Origin: Wurfbainia villosa
Lineage: Eukaryota; Streptophyta; Magnoliopsida; Zingiberales; Zingiberaceae
Direction of reading: 5' to 3'
Length of the DNA: 64,000 nt
Assembly (NCBI GenBank): GCA_025175895.1
Contig: CM046007.1
Coordinates: 24,943,913 to 25,007,912 of the forward strand
The notes beneath the pieces were generated by a model that ran no database searches, had not been told where the DNA came from, and was given only the letters and a program-made list of their open reading frames with translations. Position numbers and translations under genes: made by a program. The stretch's first letter is position 1. Every line of letters begins with the position of its first letter. Shown here in pieces: positions 42,813 through 53,843 of this stretch.

Positions 42813-44399
42813 TGTTAGTGCAATCGGCCCAGGTCACAATTGACCGGACTTGAGTTTGACTCAAGCGATATTTTGATGTTTGACATGAAGGGTTGACATT
42901 GATGTTTGACATTGATGTCTGATAATGTTTTGGGGAGATTGTTGGTGCAATCGACCCGGGTAATGATTGACCGGACTCGAGTTTGACTTGAGGGGGATTT
43001 TGATGGTTGACTGGAGTTGACCATGTCATGGAAAGTCCAAGTCTTGAGTACTTGGCATGTAAAGTCCAAGCATGGGTCTTGGCAAGGAAAAGTCCAAGCA
43101 TGGGTCTTGGCATGGAAAGTCCAACATGGGTTGGCAAGTAAAGTCCAAGGGTGTAGTCTTGGCCACGTAAGTCCAAGGGTGTAGTCTTGGCGGTGAAAGT
43201 CCAAGTCATGAGTACTTGGCATTTGAGAAGTCCAAGGGGTTTGATATTGGTGGCGTAAAGTCCAAGGGTGAAGTCTTGGCAGCATAAGTCCAATGGCTGG
43301 CGGCGTAAAGTCCAAGAAGAGTCTTGGCAGCATAAGTCCAATATGCCTTGGCGGTGTAGACACCGTTAGCATGACATAGCCGATGGAAGCACCTGAAGGC
43401 TAGCGTATGGATGAACAAGTCATGGATGACTTGGAGGGATCCGATAGGCGCGAGGCTGATGGAGGTGGCTAGAAGGTTTAGGTCTAGACTACGGGTGGTC
43501 TAACGAGTATGGGGGCACCATACTTGGGTTAAACCTCATGTTTGAGGTGTATCAGTCGACTGGTACCATGTGGTAGTTGACTGGTGTGAGTCAACTAGGA
43601 TTTGACTATGGGGAGTGCCCTAGAAATCGACTACCAGAGGTGGGCAGTCGACTGTTGGATCGATCAGTCGATTGATCTTGTGATCAGTCGACTGGTGCTC
43701 GGTATTTCGGGCACAGACTGGAGTCAGACTTGACTGCTGGGGTTAGCAGGTAAGTGAAGGCTCGAGTAGTCGACTGATGGACATGATCAGTCGACCGATT
43801 TCCTGTCCATTGGATTTTTTCAGTGTGGATCACACCGTTGTCTCAGCAACAGTGTCATCAGTCGACTGATGGTCCCGATTAGTCGACTGATAGGTGATTT
43901 CCAGCCCAGACAACAGCTTTAAATGGAGCTCGTGGAGGAGGTTTGGAGTAGCATTTCTTGAGGAGTTTTGGGGCGAATTGCTGGTGTAATTCAGGGTCTC
44001 CAAGTGCAACTCAAGCAACCACAAAGCAAGCAATCCAAAAGCTCTTGTAAAGTTGTTTTCTTTACTTGTATTGCATTATATTGTTGTATCTTGCTTGTTT
44101 TTTTTTCTTATTGTTGTAAGATCATTTGTACGAGGTTTCTCTGCCTCCGATGTGTTGTCGATAATGAGTTTATTATTTAGTGGTGTTTGTGGCATCGCTA
44201 GAGCTCTTTAGAGCTCGATCCGTGGAGTAGGAACCGTTCGGTTCCGAACCACATTACATAGTTGTGTTGCATGTTTGTATATTGTTATTGCTTTATTTTT
44301 GCTGCGCACTAATCATTTGTAGCAAGCATCGCGAATGAATTCCATTGACGCATCCAAAACGCTATTCACCCCCCTCCAGCGGTCACCGAATCCTCAACA
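42813..44399 (+). repeat. B3 5' LTR (1,587 bp)
   Basis: It starts TGTTAGTGCAATCGG and ends CCTCAACA. Its beginning is doubled: a second head starts at 42940, preceded by TTGGGGAGAT. A hairpin array lies at about 43025-43355, palindromes at 43553-43890 and CACCCCCCTCCAGCG near 44368. Confidence 0.91.
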
Positions 44400-44401
44400 A
44401 T

Positions 44402-44414
44402 TGGTATCAGAGCC
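44402..44414 (+). other. B3 primer-binding site (initiator Met tRNA)
   Basis: TGGTATCAGAGCC, two bases after the LTR end. Confidence 0.92.
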
Positions 44415-44465
44415 TGGGGCTCTTCTATGGACTAACCGTCGAGAGCAAAGACGCTAGAGGAAAAG

Positions 44466-46154
44466 ATGGAAGTTGAAGAACAACTTGGATGAGACATCAA
44501 TACACCGGTCCCGTATGCTTTCTATGGACGAGAGGGCTTCAACCAATGAAAAGCAAGGATTGAAGATTTTTTGATGATGAGGGATTTTGAGGAATGATCC
44601 ATCTTAATGGAAGGATTTGAATATCCAAGAGGACCAAAGGGAGGCTTCCTCAAAAAGAAGAGATGGACCGAGGAGTAACTCCAACAATTTGAGAAAAACA
44701 AGAAGGTAATCAAATTCATTTTTGATTTGATTCTTAATGATATCTTGTGTAGCCTAGGGGATTGCATGGATGTCAAGGATTTTTGGAGGGAATTGGCAAG
44801 ATTCCATGAAGGCCTATCACCGGCTCAAGAAGAAGAGGCCGAAGATGAATCCTCATCCTCACAAGCAAGTGAGGATTTGGAAGTTGAAGAGGAGTCAACT
44901 TTCGGATCGGTGGAAGAGGAGGTGGAAGAGGTGGAAGAAGCCTCCACCTCTAGGATTGAGGGGGAGGAGATTAGGACATCCTCAATACCAGAGCAACAAG
45001 AAGAACCATCTTCATCCGATCGAGAGGAAGAGCAAGCTCAAGAGACCCTCACCACCACCCTAGGTAACTCAAACACTTCAATTTCAAATAAAATTCATAT
45101 AATGTGTTTTGAGTGTAGGAAGTTTGGGCACTATAAGAGCAAGTGCCCAAAGAAGGTCAAGAAGCCTCAACCGGTACCAAAGGTCAAGGATGTCGGTCCC
45201 CCAACAATCAAAAGAAAGGAGCAAGTGATTTGCTTCAAATGTTGACTACCGGGTAATTATCGGAGTCAATGCCCAAAGGGGGAGAAAAAGGCTAAAAAGG
45301 GAGCATCACAAGTAGGGGGAGCCTCTAAGGCAAACCCTAAGGTATATCTAAATAATGCTCTTTCTTTAAATTATGGGCAAAAGCATGCTAGAAATAATTT
45401 TAGCAATCTTGTAATTTATCATAAAAAGCATGCTAGAAATAGGGAATATTGTTTAGGAGCTAAGAAAGTCAACCTTAGGAATAAGGAGAAATTTGGGACT
45501 AATATCCCTAAAAATATTTTACCTAAGGAATCTATTAGAAAAATTGAAGACCACCTAGGTTTTAATCCCAAATGGACTAGGCATATGCCTAGAAAGAACA
45601 ATGCCCAATGATTAAATCAAGATTAAAAAATTGGGCAATTAGAAAAGGAAAATCAAGCCTTGAGATCAAGGCTTGATAAACTTGAAAAGACCCTTGCAAA
45701 AATGACAAATCAAATGCAAAGGTCAAATGGTCAAACTCTAGGGTCTAGAAGTCAACGTCAAAACCTAGGGCATAGAAGACAAGAGTCAACCAAGGGCAAG
45801 AAAGGTTTGGGTTACAAACCTAAGTCTAAGGTGACTTATCATAGTGTTCCATTTGATTATGGAACACAAACTAGGTCTAGGAAGACCAAGGTCAATAGGG
45901 AAGTCATCCCTAGAGTTGACCATGGTGTGTGCCTAGTGGCTAGGGTTTCAAGGAAACCTAGGGTGACCACTACGAAGGTTACAAGGGGAGTCACCCCTAG
46001 AGTTGACCTAGGCAAGACCACAATGACCAAGGCTAATAAGCCTAGGAGGGTCATTAGGAAGGTATCTAGGGAGGTCATCCCTAAGGAATACCTAGTAAAC
46101 CCTAGGAGCTCAAATAGGTTTTGGATTCCTAAGAGCGTGATCGATTCACGCTAA
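44466..46154 (+). pseudogene. gag: B3 gag, one frame with several stops
   Basis: The start at 44466 is homologous to that of B2. Stops fall at the 9th codon (TGA 44490-44492, shared with B2), several more in the N-terminal domain, 45243-45245 inside the second zinc knuckle (usually Arg), and near 45609-45630. No frameshift is seen. The first knuckle is intact (C-F-E-C ... G-H-Y ... C); the second has lost its His. The C-terminus ends F-W-I-P-K-S-V-I-D-S-R. Probable role as for B2; this copy is dead. Confidence 0.88.
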
Positions 46155-46823
46155 ATGGGTTTAGGTGTGCCAACTTTAAATGGATGAGTAGTTAACCTAA
46201 CCATGGTAAAGGAGGCACTTTAGGATATTTTCAAGGTTATGGATAACTTGGAAATAGATTTGAATTTAAATCCTAAAAGACTTTAGGATGTGCCAATACA
46301 TTGTTGGGATTATGAAAAATCAATCAAATTGACACAATTTAAGTTTAGAGGTATTGTTGTGTCATTTTGGGTTTTTGGCACATTTGGGAAATTGTGGGTA
46401 ATATGGAAAAATATATTTAACTATATCAAATGGCAACAAATATTAAAAGTTAGGTATTATTATATCTATATCTTTTATCTACCATGCCTTATTTGCCATA
46501 TAACATGCCATGACATCATGTTTATTTTTAATCATTTAATATGTCATGATCATGTTAGGATTAAGGTTTAATGTCATGTGTTTTTAGATTATATCATATG
46601 CCATGACATCATGATCATTGGCCATGCTTAATTATGTTATTATTTATGCCATGATCATTCTTGCATTTAATTTGATTAAAATTGATTTAAGGGCAATGAC
46701 ATGACTTGGAGTCCCATTTATAAGGGAATCAAGTAGTGTTGCCTTAGAAAATGCATGAGGCATTAGATTAAGAAAACAAAACCCACATCTCACATCTAAA
46801 TTGACATGTATGTGTATTTATAC
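46155..46823 (+). other. B3 3' noncoding region, left of D1
   Basis: It is homologous to 38234-38905 of B2. It ends inside the inner hairpin of the conserved inverted repeat (left arm 46786-46793), where D1 inserted at TATAC. No coding sequence. Confidence 0.78.
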
Positions 46824-48720
46824 TGTAGGGAATTCTTTATGCCAAATGGCATATGCGCAACGGAAAAATTAGGATCCCTTCCAAGTGATCCATGCGAAAG
46901 CAAACTCGTATAAAATAAATTTCTCTAAACCAAGCCTATCTTATAGGAGAGGATTACCTTTGTTGCGTGCCCTTGTTAATCCCGCTTCTTCCTTTTGTTT
47001 GTTGGATCTTTAGCACGTTCAAGTGTCCGTGCCTCTATATGTATCCACACGAGCAAGCTCTTGTCTCACAAAAGAAAACTAGAGGTGCTCTCCTTTACTT
47101 CTTGCTAGAGAAGTCCCTAAAGGAGAGGAAGCTAGGGAAAAAGAGAAGGGAAGAAGAAGACTACTCTTCTTCCTACACTCACAAAAGCCACACAACAATA
47201 AGCTCTCAAGCTCTCTCCAAGCCTCAAGCTCCCAACAACCACACCTCCAATTCCTTTGGCCGGCCACTCCATGGGGTCTTTTATAGGGTTGGAAAAACCC
47301 TTTCACCTCCACACATTCAATGCAATCCATTGCATTGGGACATTTGTTTGGCCGGCCACTTAAGGAGACAAAACCATTTTGTTTCCTTCCACCTTATCTA
47401 GCTTAGGTGGATGCTTAGGTGGCATGCTTATGTGGCATGCTTATGTGGCATTCTTATGTGGCATTCATGCATGTTGAATTAATCTTATTAATTCAATTAA
47501 GCTTATGTTATCATATTGAATTAATCTTATTAATTCAATTAAGCTTATGTTATCATATTGAATTAATCTTATTAATTCAATTAAGCTTATGTTATCATAT
47601 TGAATTAATCTTATTAAATCAATGAGGTAAAATATTGAATTAATCTCATTAAATCAATTAGCTAAAATTCTCATTAAGCTTAAAGTCCAAAAACCATTTT
47701 GTACTTAAGCTTATTCCCAAATTATTCTAGTCAAACTAGAATACTCTAATTCCTCTAATCATCATGCTCTTTGTGTGTGACCCTATAGGCTCTCATAACG
47801 TTGGCAGTGGACCTAAACTCTTTTAGATACACAAGCAATGAGCGGCATCTAGCAATACATCATTGCTACCCAAGTTATGAGATAAGTCAAGATCCGACTA
47901 ACCTTTCCGTGACTACTATAATATATGACCGTGTCCTTCTATCCTTGATATCAGATTGATCAATGAGGCATAGACCGTGTCATCCTCGATCAATCTATGT
48001 GTTTCTTAATCCCTGAGTAAACTAACTCAAACAAATGAGCTCAATATCTCATATTGACTCATTCGAGCATGGCCATGCGTTTTAGTAGTTCTACTCAATC
48101 AAGGGGCCCACCGATATCACTCTCGTCATATGAGAGGGATAGATCCCATCTACATCACTCACATCCCTACGCATAATTTGTTATATACCCAGTAATCGCC
48201 TTTATGGTCCACCCTGTTAGACGTTTGACGATACCAAAGTACATAACTCCTATGTAGGGAACCGTAGTGACTTCGTGTCCGAGGACTATTCATACCAATA
48301 GTCACATGAGAAAGTTTATGACACTCATATAACGATCCATGAAACTTTCTCATGGCGGGTCAGTTCAGTATATATTCTCTAATATATACCCATGTGTCAA
48401 CTTGATATCATATATCCATGACTTGTGAGATCAAGTCATCAATTGACCTACATGCTAGTCTTTATGTCTTAATATTGCCCTTGCATATTAATACTTGACT
48501 AGGAACATTTAGAAAGTGTTCTCTCTGACCTCTCATAATCAATTCTTCCAATTGATGTGCTGTAGATAAGAACCTACTTTTCTAGGGCATTACTATATTT
48601 AATTTAGCTGGCACAAGCAAGACTTAAATATAATAACCAATCCTTTGCCTTTATAGAATATGATACAAAATATTCCCTATTCAACCATCACATGATTGGT
48701 TCTTAGGGCTATAACTAACA
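46824..48720 (-). repeat. D1 3' LTR (left copy, 1,897 bp)
   Basis: It is near identical by eye to 53844-55733 over its first ~940 bases. Many small indels cluster at about 47770-48310. A 42-bp tandem repeat is at 47474-47621. ORFs in this LTR occur in both copies and look like LTR sequence rather than genes. Confidence 0.93.
47474..47621. repeat. 42-bp tandem repeat, about 3.5 copies (D1 left LTR)
   Basis: The AT-rich unit begins TTGAATTAATCTTATTAATT and contains inverted AATTAA/TTAATT parts. Copies start at 47474, 47516, 47558 and 47600 (partial). Confidence 0.9.
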
Positions 48721-49262
48721 ATCTCCCACTAGCACTAGTACCAATCACTATGATATCTAATACCTAGTGACCTAGTGTGACCATCATGCTTCCTCGTGCA
48801 AAGCCTTGGTCAATGGATCTGCAATGTTAGCTTCAGCCGGTACTCGCATATCCTCACATCTCCTCTATCGATGATCTCTCGAATGAGATGGAAGCGCCGC
48901 AAAGATGTGTTTGGTCCGATGTGATCGAGGTTCCTTAGCTCGCAATAGCCCCATTGTTGTCACAATAGAGGTCTATTGGATCTGCAATGCTAGGAACTAC
49001 CCCAAGTTCACCGATGAACTTACGAGCCAAACGACCTCCTTTCTTTGCATCGGATGCAACAATATACTCTCATTGTAGAATCAAGAATCGTGTCACGCTT
49101 TGAACTCTTCCACCACACTCCACCATTCGTGCAAAACACGCACTCGATTGCGATCTATAGTCATCCTTGTCTGCTTTGGAAGCTTGCATCATGTAACCCT
49201 TTACGCCTAGCTCCTCATTGCCTCCAAATATCGTGAAATATTCTTTCATTCTTCGTAAGTAT
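48721..49262 (-). pseudogene. pol: D1 RNase H relic and polypurine tract
   Basis: The minus strand shows broken fragments of copia RNase H (a G-Y-M ... D-K-D-D segment near 49165-49195) in changing frames. The tract AGTGGGAGAT next to the LTR (48721-48731) is the plus-strand primer. Confidence 0.65.
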
Positions 49263-50337
49263 TTAAGAATATTTTGATGCTATCCAAAGATGACTTTCAC
49301 CTGGATCCGACTGGTATCTACTCGTCATGCTCAAAGCATACAAGACGTCAGGACGAGTACAAAGCATGGCGTACATGATAGACCCTATGGCAGACGCATA
49401 AGGGATCTTATCCATGCGATCTCTCTCCTCCTTAGAAGAGGGACATTGAGTCTTCGAAAGACTCACACCATGTGATAAAGGCAGAAATCCTTTCTTGGAA
49501 TTTTGCATAGCAAAACGATCTAGCACTTTATCAATGTATGTACTCTGACTTAGGCCAAGTAATCTTTTAGATCTATCTCTATAGATCTTGATGCCTAGAA
49601 TATAGGCAGCTTCACCTAAGTCTTTCATCGAGAAACAATTCCCTAACCACATCTTCTGCATCGAGTGAGGGAATATCATTTCCGATGAGAAGTATGTCAT
49701 CTACATACAAGACAAGAAATACAACTGTGCTCCCACTATTTCTCTTGTAGACACAAGGTTCATCTTCATTCTTGATGAAACCAAACTCTTTGATTGCATC
49801 ATCGAATCGAAGATTCCAGCTTCGAGAGGCTTGCTTTAGTCCATAAATGGACCTTTGTAGTTTGCATACCTTTCAAGGATGCTTTGGATCTTCAAAACCC
49901 TCAGGTTGTGTCATGTACACATCCTCGAGTAGCTTTCCATTCAGAAAAGTGGTTTTGACATCCATCTGCCAGATCTCATAATCGTGGTAGGCTGCAATAA
50001 CAAGTATGATCCGAATGGATTTAAGCATCGCAACTGGTGAAAAGGTTTCATCATAGTCAATACCATGAATTTGTTTGAATCCTTTCGCCACCAATCTACC
50101 TTTATAGGTATGCTTATTACCATCCATGTCAGTCTTTACTTTAAAGACCCACTTACACCCAATGGGTTTTACCCCTTCAGGTGGATCAACCAAGGTCCAT
50201 ACTTGGTTAGTGTACATGGATTCCATTTCGGATCTCATGGCCTCTAGCCATTTCTCGAAATCTGGGCTCATCATAGCTTCTTGATAGGATGTAGGCTCGT
50301 CAAGATCGACAAGCAATACATCACCGTTGTCAGTCAA
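49263..50337 (-). pseudogene. pol: D1 reverse transcriptase, frameshifted
   Basis: The N-terminal part (50337-49873) has W-x-x-A-M-R-S-E-M, Q-V-W-T-L-V and Q-M-D-V-K. The sequence near 49690-49720 encodes an intact Y-V-D-D on the minus strand, and 49700-49263 gives the thumb and connection region (K-D-L-G-E-A-A-Y-I-L-G-I-K). A frame break lies near 49873. RNase H follows, decayed. Active-site codons survive, but the protein cannot be read through. Confidence 0.86.
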
Positions 50338-51717
50338 GAGAAAAGAATATCTCTCGGGTTGACGACGGATCCTATCAGATCTACGAAGAGGTTGGTCTAC
50401 TTGAGCAGTGTTTGTTCCACAACTCTTTGGGCAACAATTTCCTCATCCACAACACTTTGTGGTTCCTGTTCATTTTCCATCAAAGCCTTAGTGTTATCGT
50501 CATCTTGAACTTCTTCAAGATGAATTTTACTCCCACTAGTTTTTCTAGAAATAAATTCTCTTTCTAGAAAGACAAAGATTTCTGCAACAAACACCTTGCC
50601 AAGTGTGGGATTGTAAAAGTAATATCCCTTAGTTTCCTTGGGATATCCGACAAAATAACACTTATCTGATTTGGGTCCTAGTTTATCTGAGACTTGACGT
50701 CTTACATAAGCTTCACAACCCCAAATCTTTATAAAAGACATTTTGGGACTCTTCCCAGTCCATATCGTATATGGTGTCTTTTCTACGGCTTTTGATGGGA
50801 CGCGATTAAGTGTGAAAGCGGCTGTCTCTAGAGCTAGTCCCCAAAAGGAAGTAGGTAGATCGATCGGCTCATCATTGATCGTACCATATCTAATAGAGTA
50901 CGATTTCTCCTCTCAGATACACCATTCCATTGTGGTGTTCCAGGGGGAGTGAGTTGGGATATTATCCCACACTCAGCCAGGTGATCACGAAACTCTTGAC
51001 TAAGGTATTCACCACCTCGATCTGATCGAAGTAGCTTGATACGCTTACCAAGTTGGTTTTGTACTTCATTCTTGAATGCTTTGAACTTTTCAAAGGATTC
51101 TGACTTATGTCTCATCAAATATAAGTAGCCAAATCTACTCATATCATCTGTGAAAGTAATAAAGTACTTATAGCCTCCTCTGGCTTCGACATTGAAAGGC
51201 CCACATACATCGATGTATGAGTCCTAACAAGTCCGTCGCTCTCTCTCCATGTCCACTAAATGGAGTTTTAGTCATCTTTCCTACAAGGCAAGATTCGCAT
51301 ACCTCATATGATTCAAAATCAAATGAGTCCAATAATCCATCTTTATGGAGTTGGGATATGCGTTTTTCATTTATGTGACCTAGGCGACAGTGCCAGAGAT
51401 ATGTTTGGTTCGAATCATTCGATTTGAACCGCTTGGTATTTACGTTATAAATTGGGTTTTCTAAATCTAGAACATAGAGACCATTCATAAGTGGTGCATT
51501 ACAATAGAACATTTCATTCAAATAAATGGAACAACATTTGTCCTTTATTATAAAAGAAAAGTTTTTCTTGTCTAAACAAGATACAGAAATTATGTTCTTT
51601 GTCAATGCAGGTACATATAAGCACTCCTCTAGTTCTAAGATAAGCCCAAAGGCAAAGACAAAGAATATGTTCCTCTGACAAAGAAAGAACTTTTGCGCCA
51701 TTGCCTACTGTGTAGGT
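50338..51717 (-). pseudogene. pol: D1 integrase, frameshifted
   Basis: 51701-51168 holds the pre-integrase zinc-binding part (W-H-C-R-L-G-H ... C-E-S-C). 51142-50834 holds the catalytic core with Asp in R-S-D-R-G-G-E-Y and Glu in S-E-R-R-N-R. 50741-50397 holds the C-terminal region (I-W-G-C-E-A-Y-V). The frame changes near 51155-51190 and 50745-50830. Confidence 0.85.
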
Positions 51718-52207
51718 CTACTTAGCCTTTTGCCATTTGTCTACTATTTCACCCCTGCACATTATTACAAATGTGAGATGCACATCTGTATCTAATACCC
51801 ATGTAGAAGAAATAGATAGATTAACTTCTATAACGTGTATACCGGCGTAAGTCCCACTTCTTTTATTCTTTACTTCCTCAAGGTAGACTTTGCGTTGCTT
51901 CGGTGTCGATCTCACCGCAAATGGAAGCAGTCCCTTCCTTAGGTACTTTACATTTACCCTTTGAAGTGGATGAATTGACCTTGCCTTTGGCTTGGTCTTA
52001 CCCTTGCCTTTGCGCTTACTTTTGCCCTTCTTGACCATTAGTACGTTGTTAACTTTCTTTTTGAGATTGGTTCGTAGCTTCTTAACATGCCGAGAATCTC
52101 AGGCAAAAGGTTTATCAATTTCATTCATGTTATAATTCATGAATTGATTATATGCTTCCGCAACGATTGCAGGATAACATCGGCTGCCAATTCTGGCTCT
52201 GGAAAAC
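51718..52207 (-). pseudogene. D1 gag C-terminus and protease, degenerate
   Basis: A Lys/Gly-rich stretch (52038-51960) precedes a scrambled zinc-knuckle region. The protease active site reads L-D-T-D instead of D-T-G near 51790. Frames are broken around 52040-52207. Confidence 0.7.
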
Positions 52208-52657
52208 CTAGTCTTCAAGGTTCTCAACGCATCTAATCATTTTGAGTACGTGAGTTCCTACAGGTGTTCCTTCTTGCATCTTGCATGCAAAAAGAGCCTT
52301 AGACACTTCAAAACGCTCTTGCCTAGCTTGTCCTTGATATAGTTGTTTCAAATGCTCAACCATATCATAGGCATCCATGTTCTCATGTTGCTTCTGAAGC
52401 TCAGAGTTCATGGTGGCAAGCATAAGACATGACACATCTAATGCGTCATCTTGATGCTTCTTATAAGCATCCTTTTCAGCACGAGTGGCCGCATGGGCGG
52501 GTGTTTCAGGGGTAGACTGCTCTAGGACATACAGTTTGCGTTCTTGTTTGAGGATAATCCTCAAGTTCCTATACCAGTCAAGAAAGTTCGCTCCATTAAG
52601 CTTGTCCTTCTCAAGGACAGATCGCAAGTTGAGGGGGTGTGTCGTGTTAGATGTCAT
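52208..52657 (-). CDS. gag: D1 gag N-terminal domain, 149 residues
   Basis: The ATG at 52657 opens a typical copia gag (UBN2-like): L-N-G-A-N-F-L-D-W-Y near residue 20, the L-C-type segment with A-T-M-N-S-E-L-Q, and the Y-D-M-V-E-H-L-K-Q-L-Y-Q motif. The frame stops at 52208, well short of a full gag; the rest is frameshifted. It would assemble particles if complete. The sequence is unlike the gag of families A, B, C and E. Confidence 0.82.
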   Translation of the reverse strand: MTSNTTHPLNLRSVLEKDKLNGANFLDWYRNLRIILKQERKLYVLEQSTPETPAHAATRAEKDAYKKHQDDALDVSCLMLATMNSELQKQHENMDAYDMVEHLKQLYQGQARQERFEVSKALFACKMQEGTPVGTHVLKMIRCVENLED

Positions 52658-53830
52658 GGTGATCTACAACATTAAAATGCAAAGTTAAGTATCATACCTA
52701 AATCATTTAATTAGGCCTTTAATTAAATGAGGCTCCCACTAAATTCTCATAGCTACTATTTAGCTATAAATTTATATGGGATAAAGATCCACATTATAAT
52801 TCGTCTTGAGTTAGCTTTGGCTAATCGCCCAAGACATAGTATAATTAGGTAGGCAATCTTTTTCCAATTACATCTGATGTAACTCTTTAATAGCTTTGGT
52901 TATGTTTTAGATTAGTTTAGTGTTCATTCCTAAACCAGCTTCCAGGCTGTGGCGAGGCACAGGGGCCTTCTTGGATATCGGAGCAACGACCACTTCTAAG
53001 ACAAAGCTGATGTTCGGAAATCACATAAAACTAATTTTAAAACTTATGTTCAAAGCTAATATATGCCTCTACTTTCTTAACTAATTAAGAAAACTTAATT
53101 AAGTCTTAACCAAGTTTGATAGCGGGACATCACGATTGTCCACTCGCACTCTTCCAAGATAAAATGCATTGCTTTGCTTTGGCAAACCCAATAACAAATG
53201 ATCGAGGAAGTAGTGAGTACCAAGCTTTGGTAGGCATATCGTTTTTGACTTATTAAGAAATAAACATGTATCATATACATATTAGCATACATTACATATA
53301 AGCTAATCATGCATCACATACAAGCTAAACTAACATGCATCACATACATATTAAACTAAGCGTGTCATGGTTATGGCCCTTATTCTACAATCTTCTCAAG
53401 CCAATGAAAAGATTGATTGGTCAACCTAGGGATAGCATCTTCTCCTAAGTGCTTCCTTTTGGTTGTCTTGTGTGTTGACTTCCTCCTTGTAACCTCATCT
53501 TCCAATGGACCCTCCATCTTTGTTTTGTACATTACAAAAGGAGAAATACTCGAGTTACATTCGAGTCTAAAACTAATTTTACAACAAGAATTTTAGGAGG
53601 AAGGCACGACACGCAGGCCGTATTTAAGAATTACAACACACACACATTCACAAACCTTTTGGGACTAGGCCATAACCATGCACCATGTCATTTTAACTTT
53701 TAAAAGACATTGGATATTTTATTATGTTTAACAATTGCTAATGCAATTATCAACTCATAATAAAATTTATCCTACTTCTATATCACATATAAAATAGAGA
53801 AAACCTATTTTATACGATCTTTCGCAAGTG
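52658..53830 (-). other. D1 5' leader, noncoding
   Basis: About 1.17 kb lies between the primer site and gag. No ORF with a recognisable domain. CATGCATCACATACA-type short repeats occur near 53300-53350. Confidence 0.65.
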
Positions 53831-53842
53831 GCTCTAATACCA
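53831..53842 (-). other. D1 primer-binding site
   Basis: The minus strand reads TGGTATTAGAGC, one base different from the usual initiator tRNA-Met site, one base from the LTR at 53844. Confidence 0.85.
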
Positions 53843-53843
53843 C

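Noticed and set aside
46967..47401. 144-residue ORF repeated exactly at 53987-54421
   Set aside because: Both copies lie in the D1 LTRs, so duplication reflects the LTR pair, not gene conservation. No domain is recognisable.
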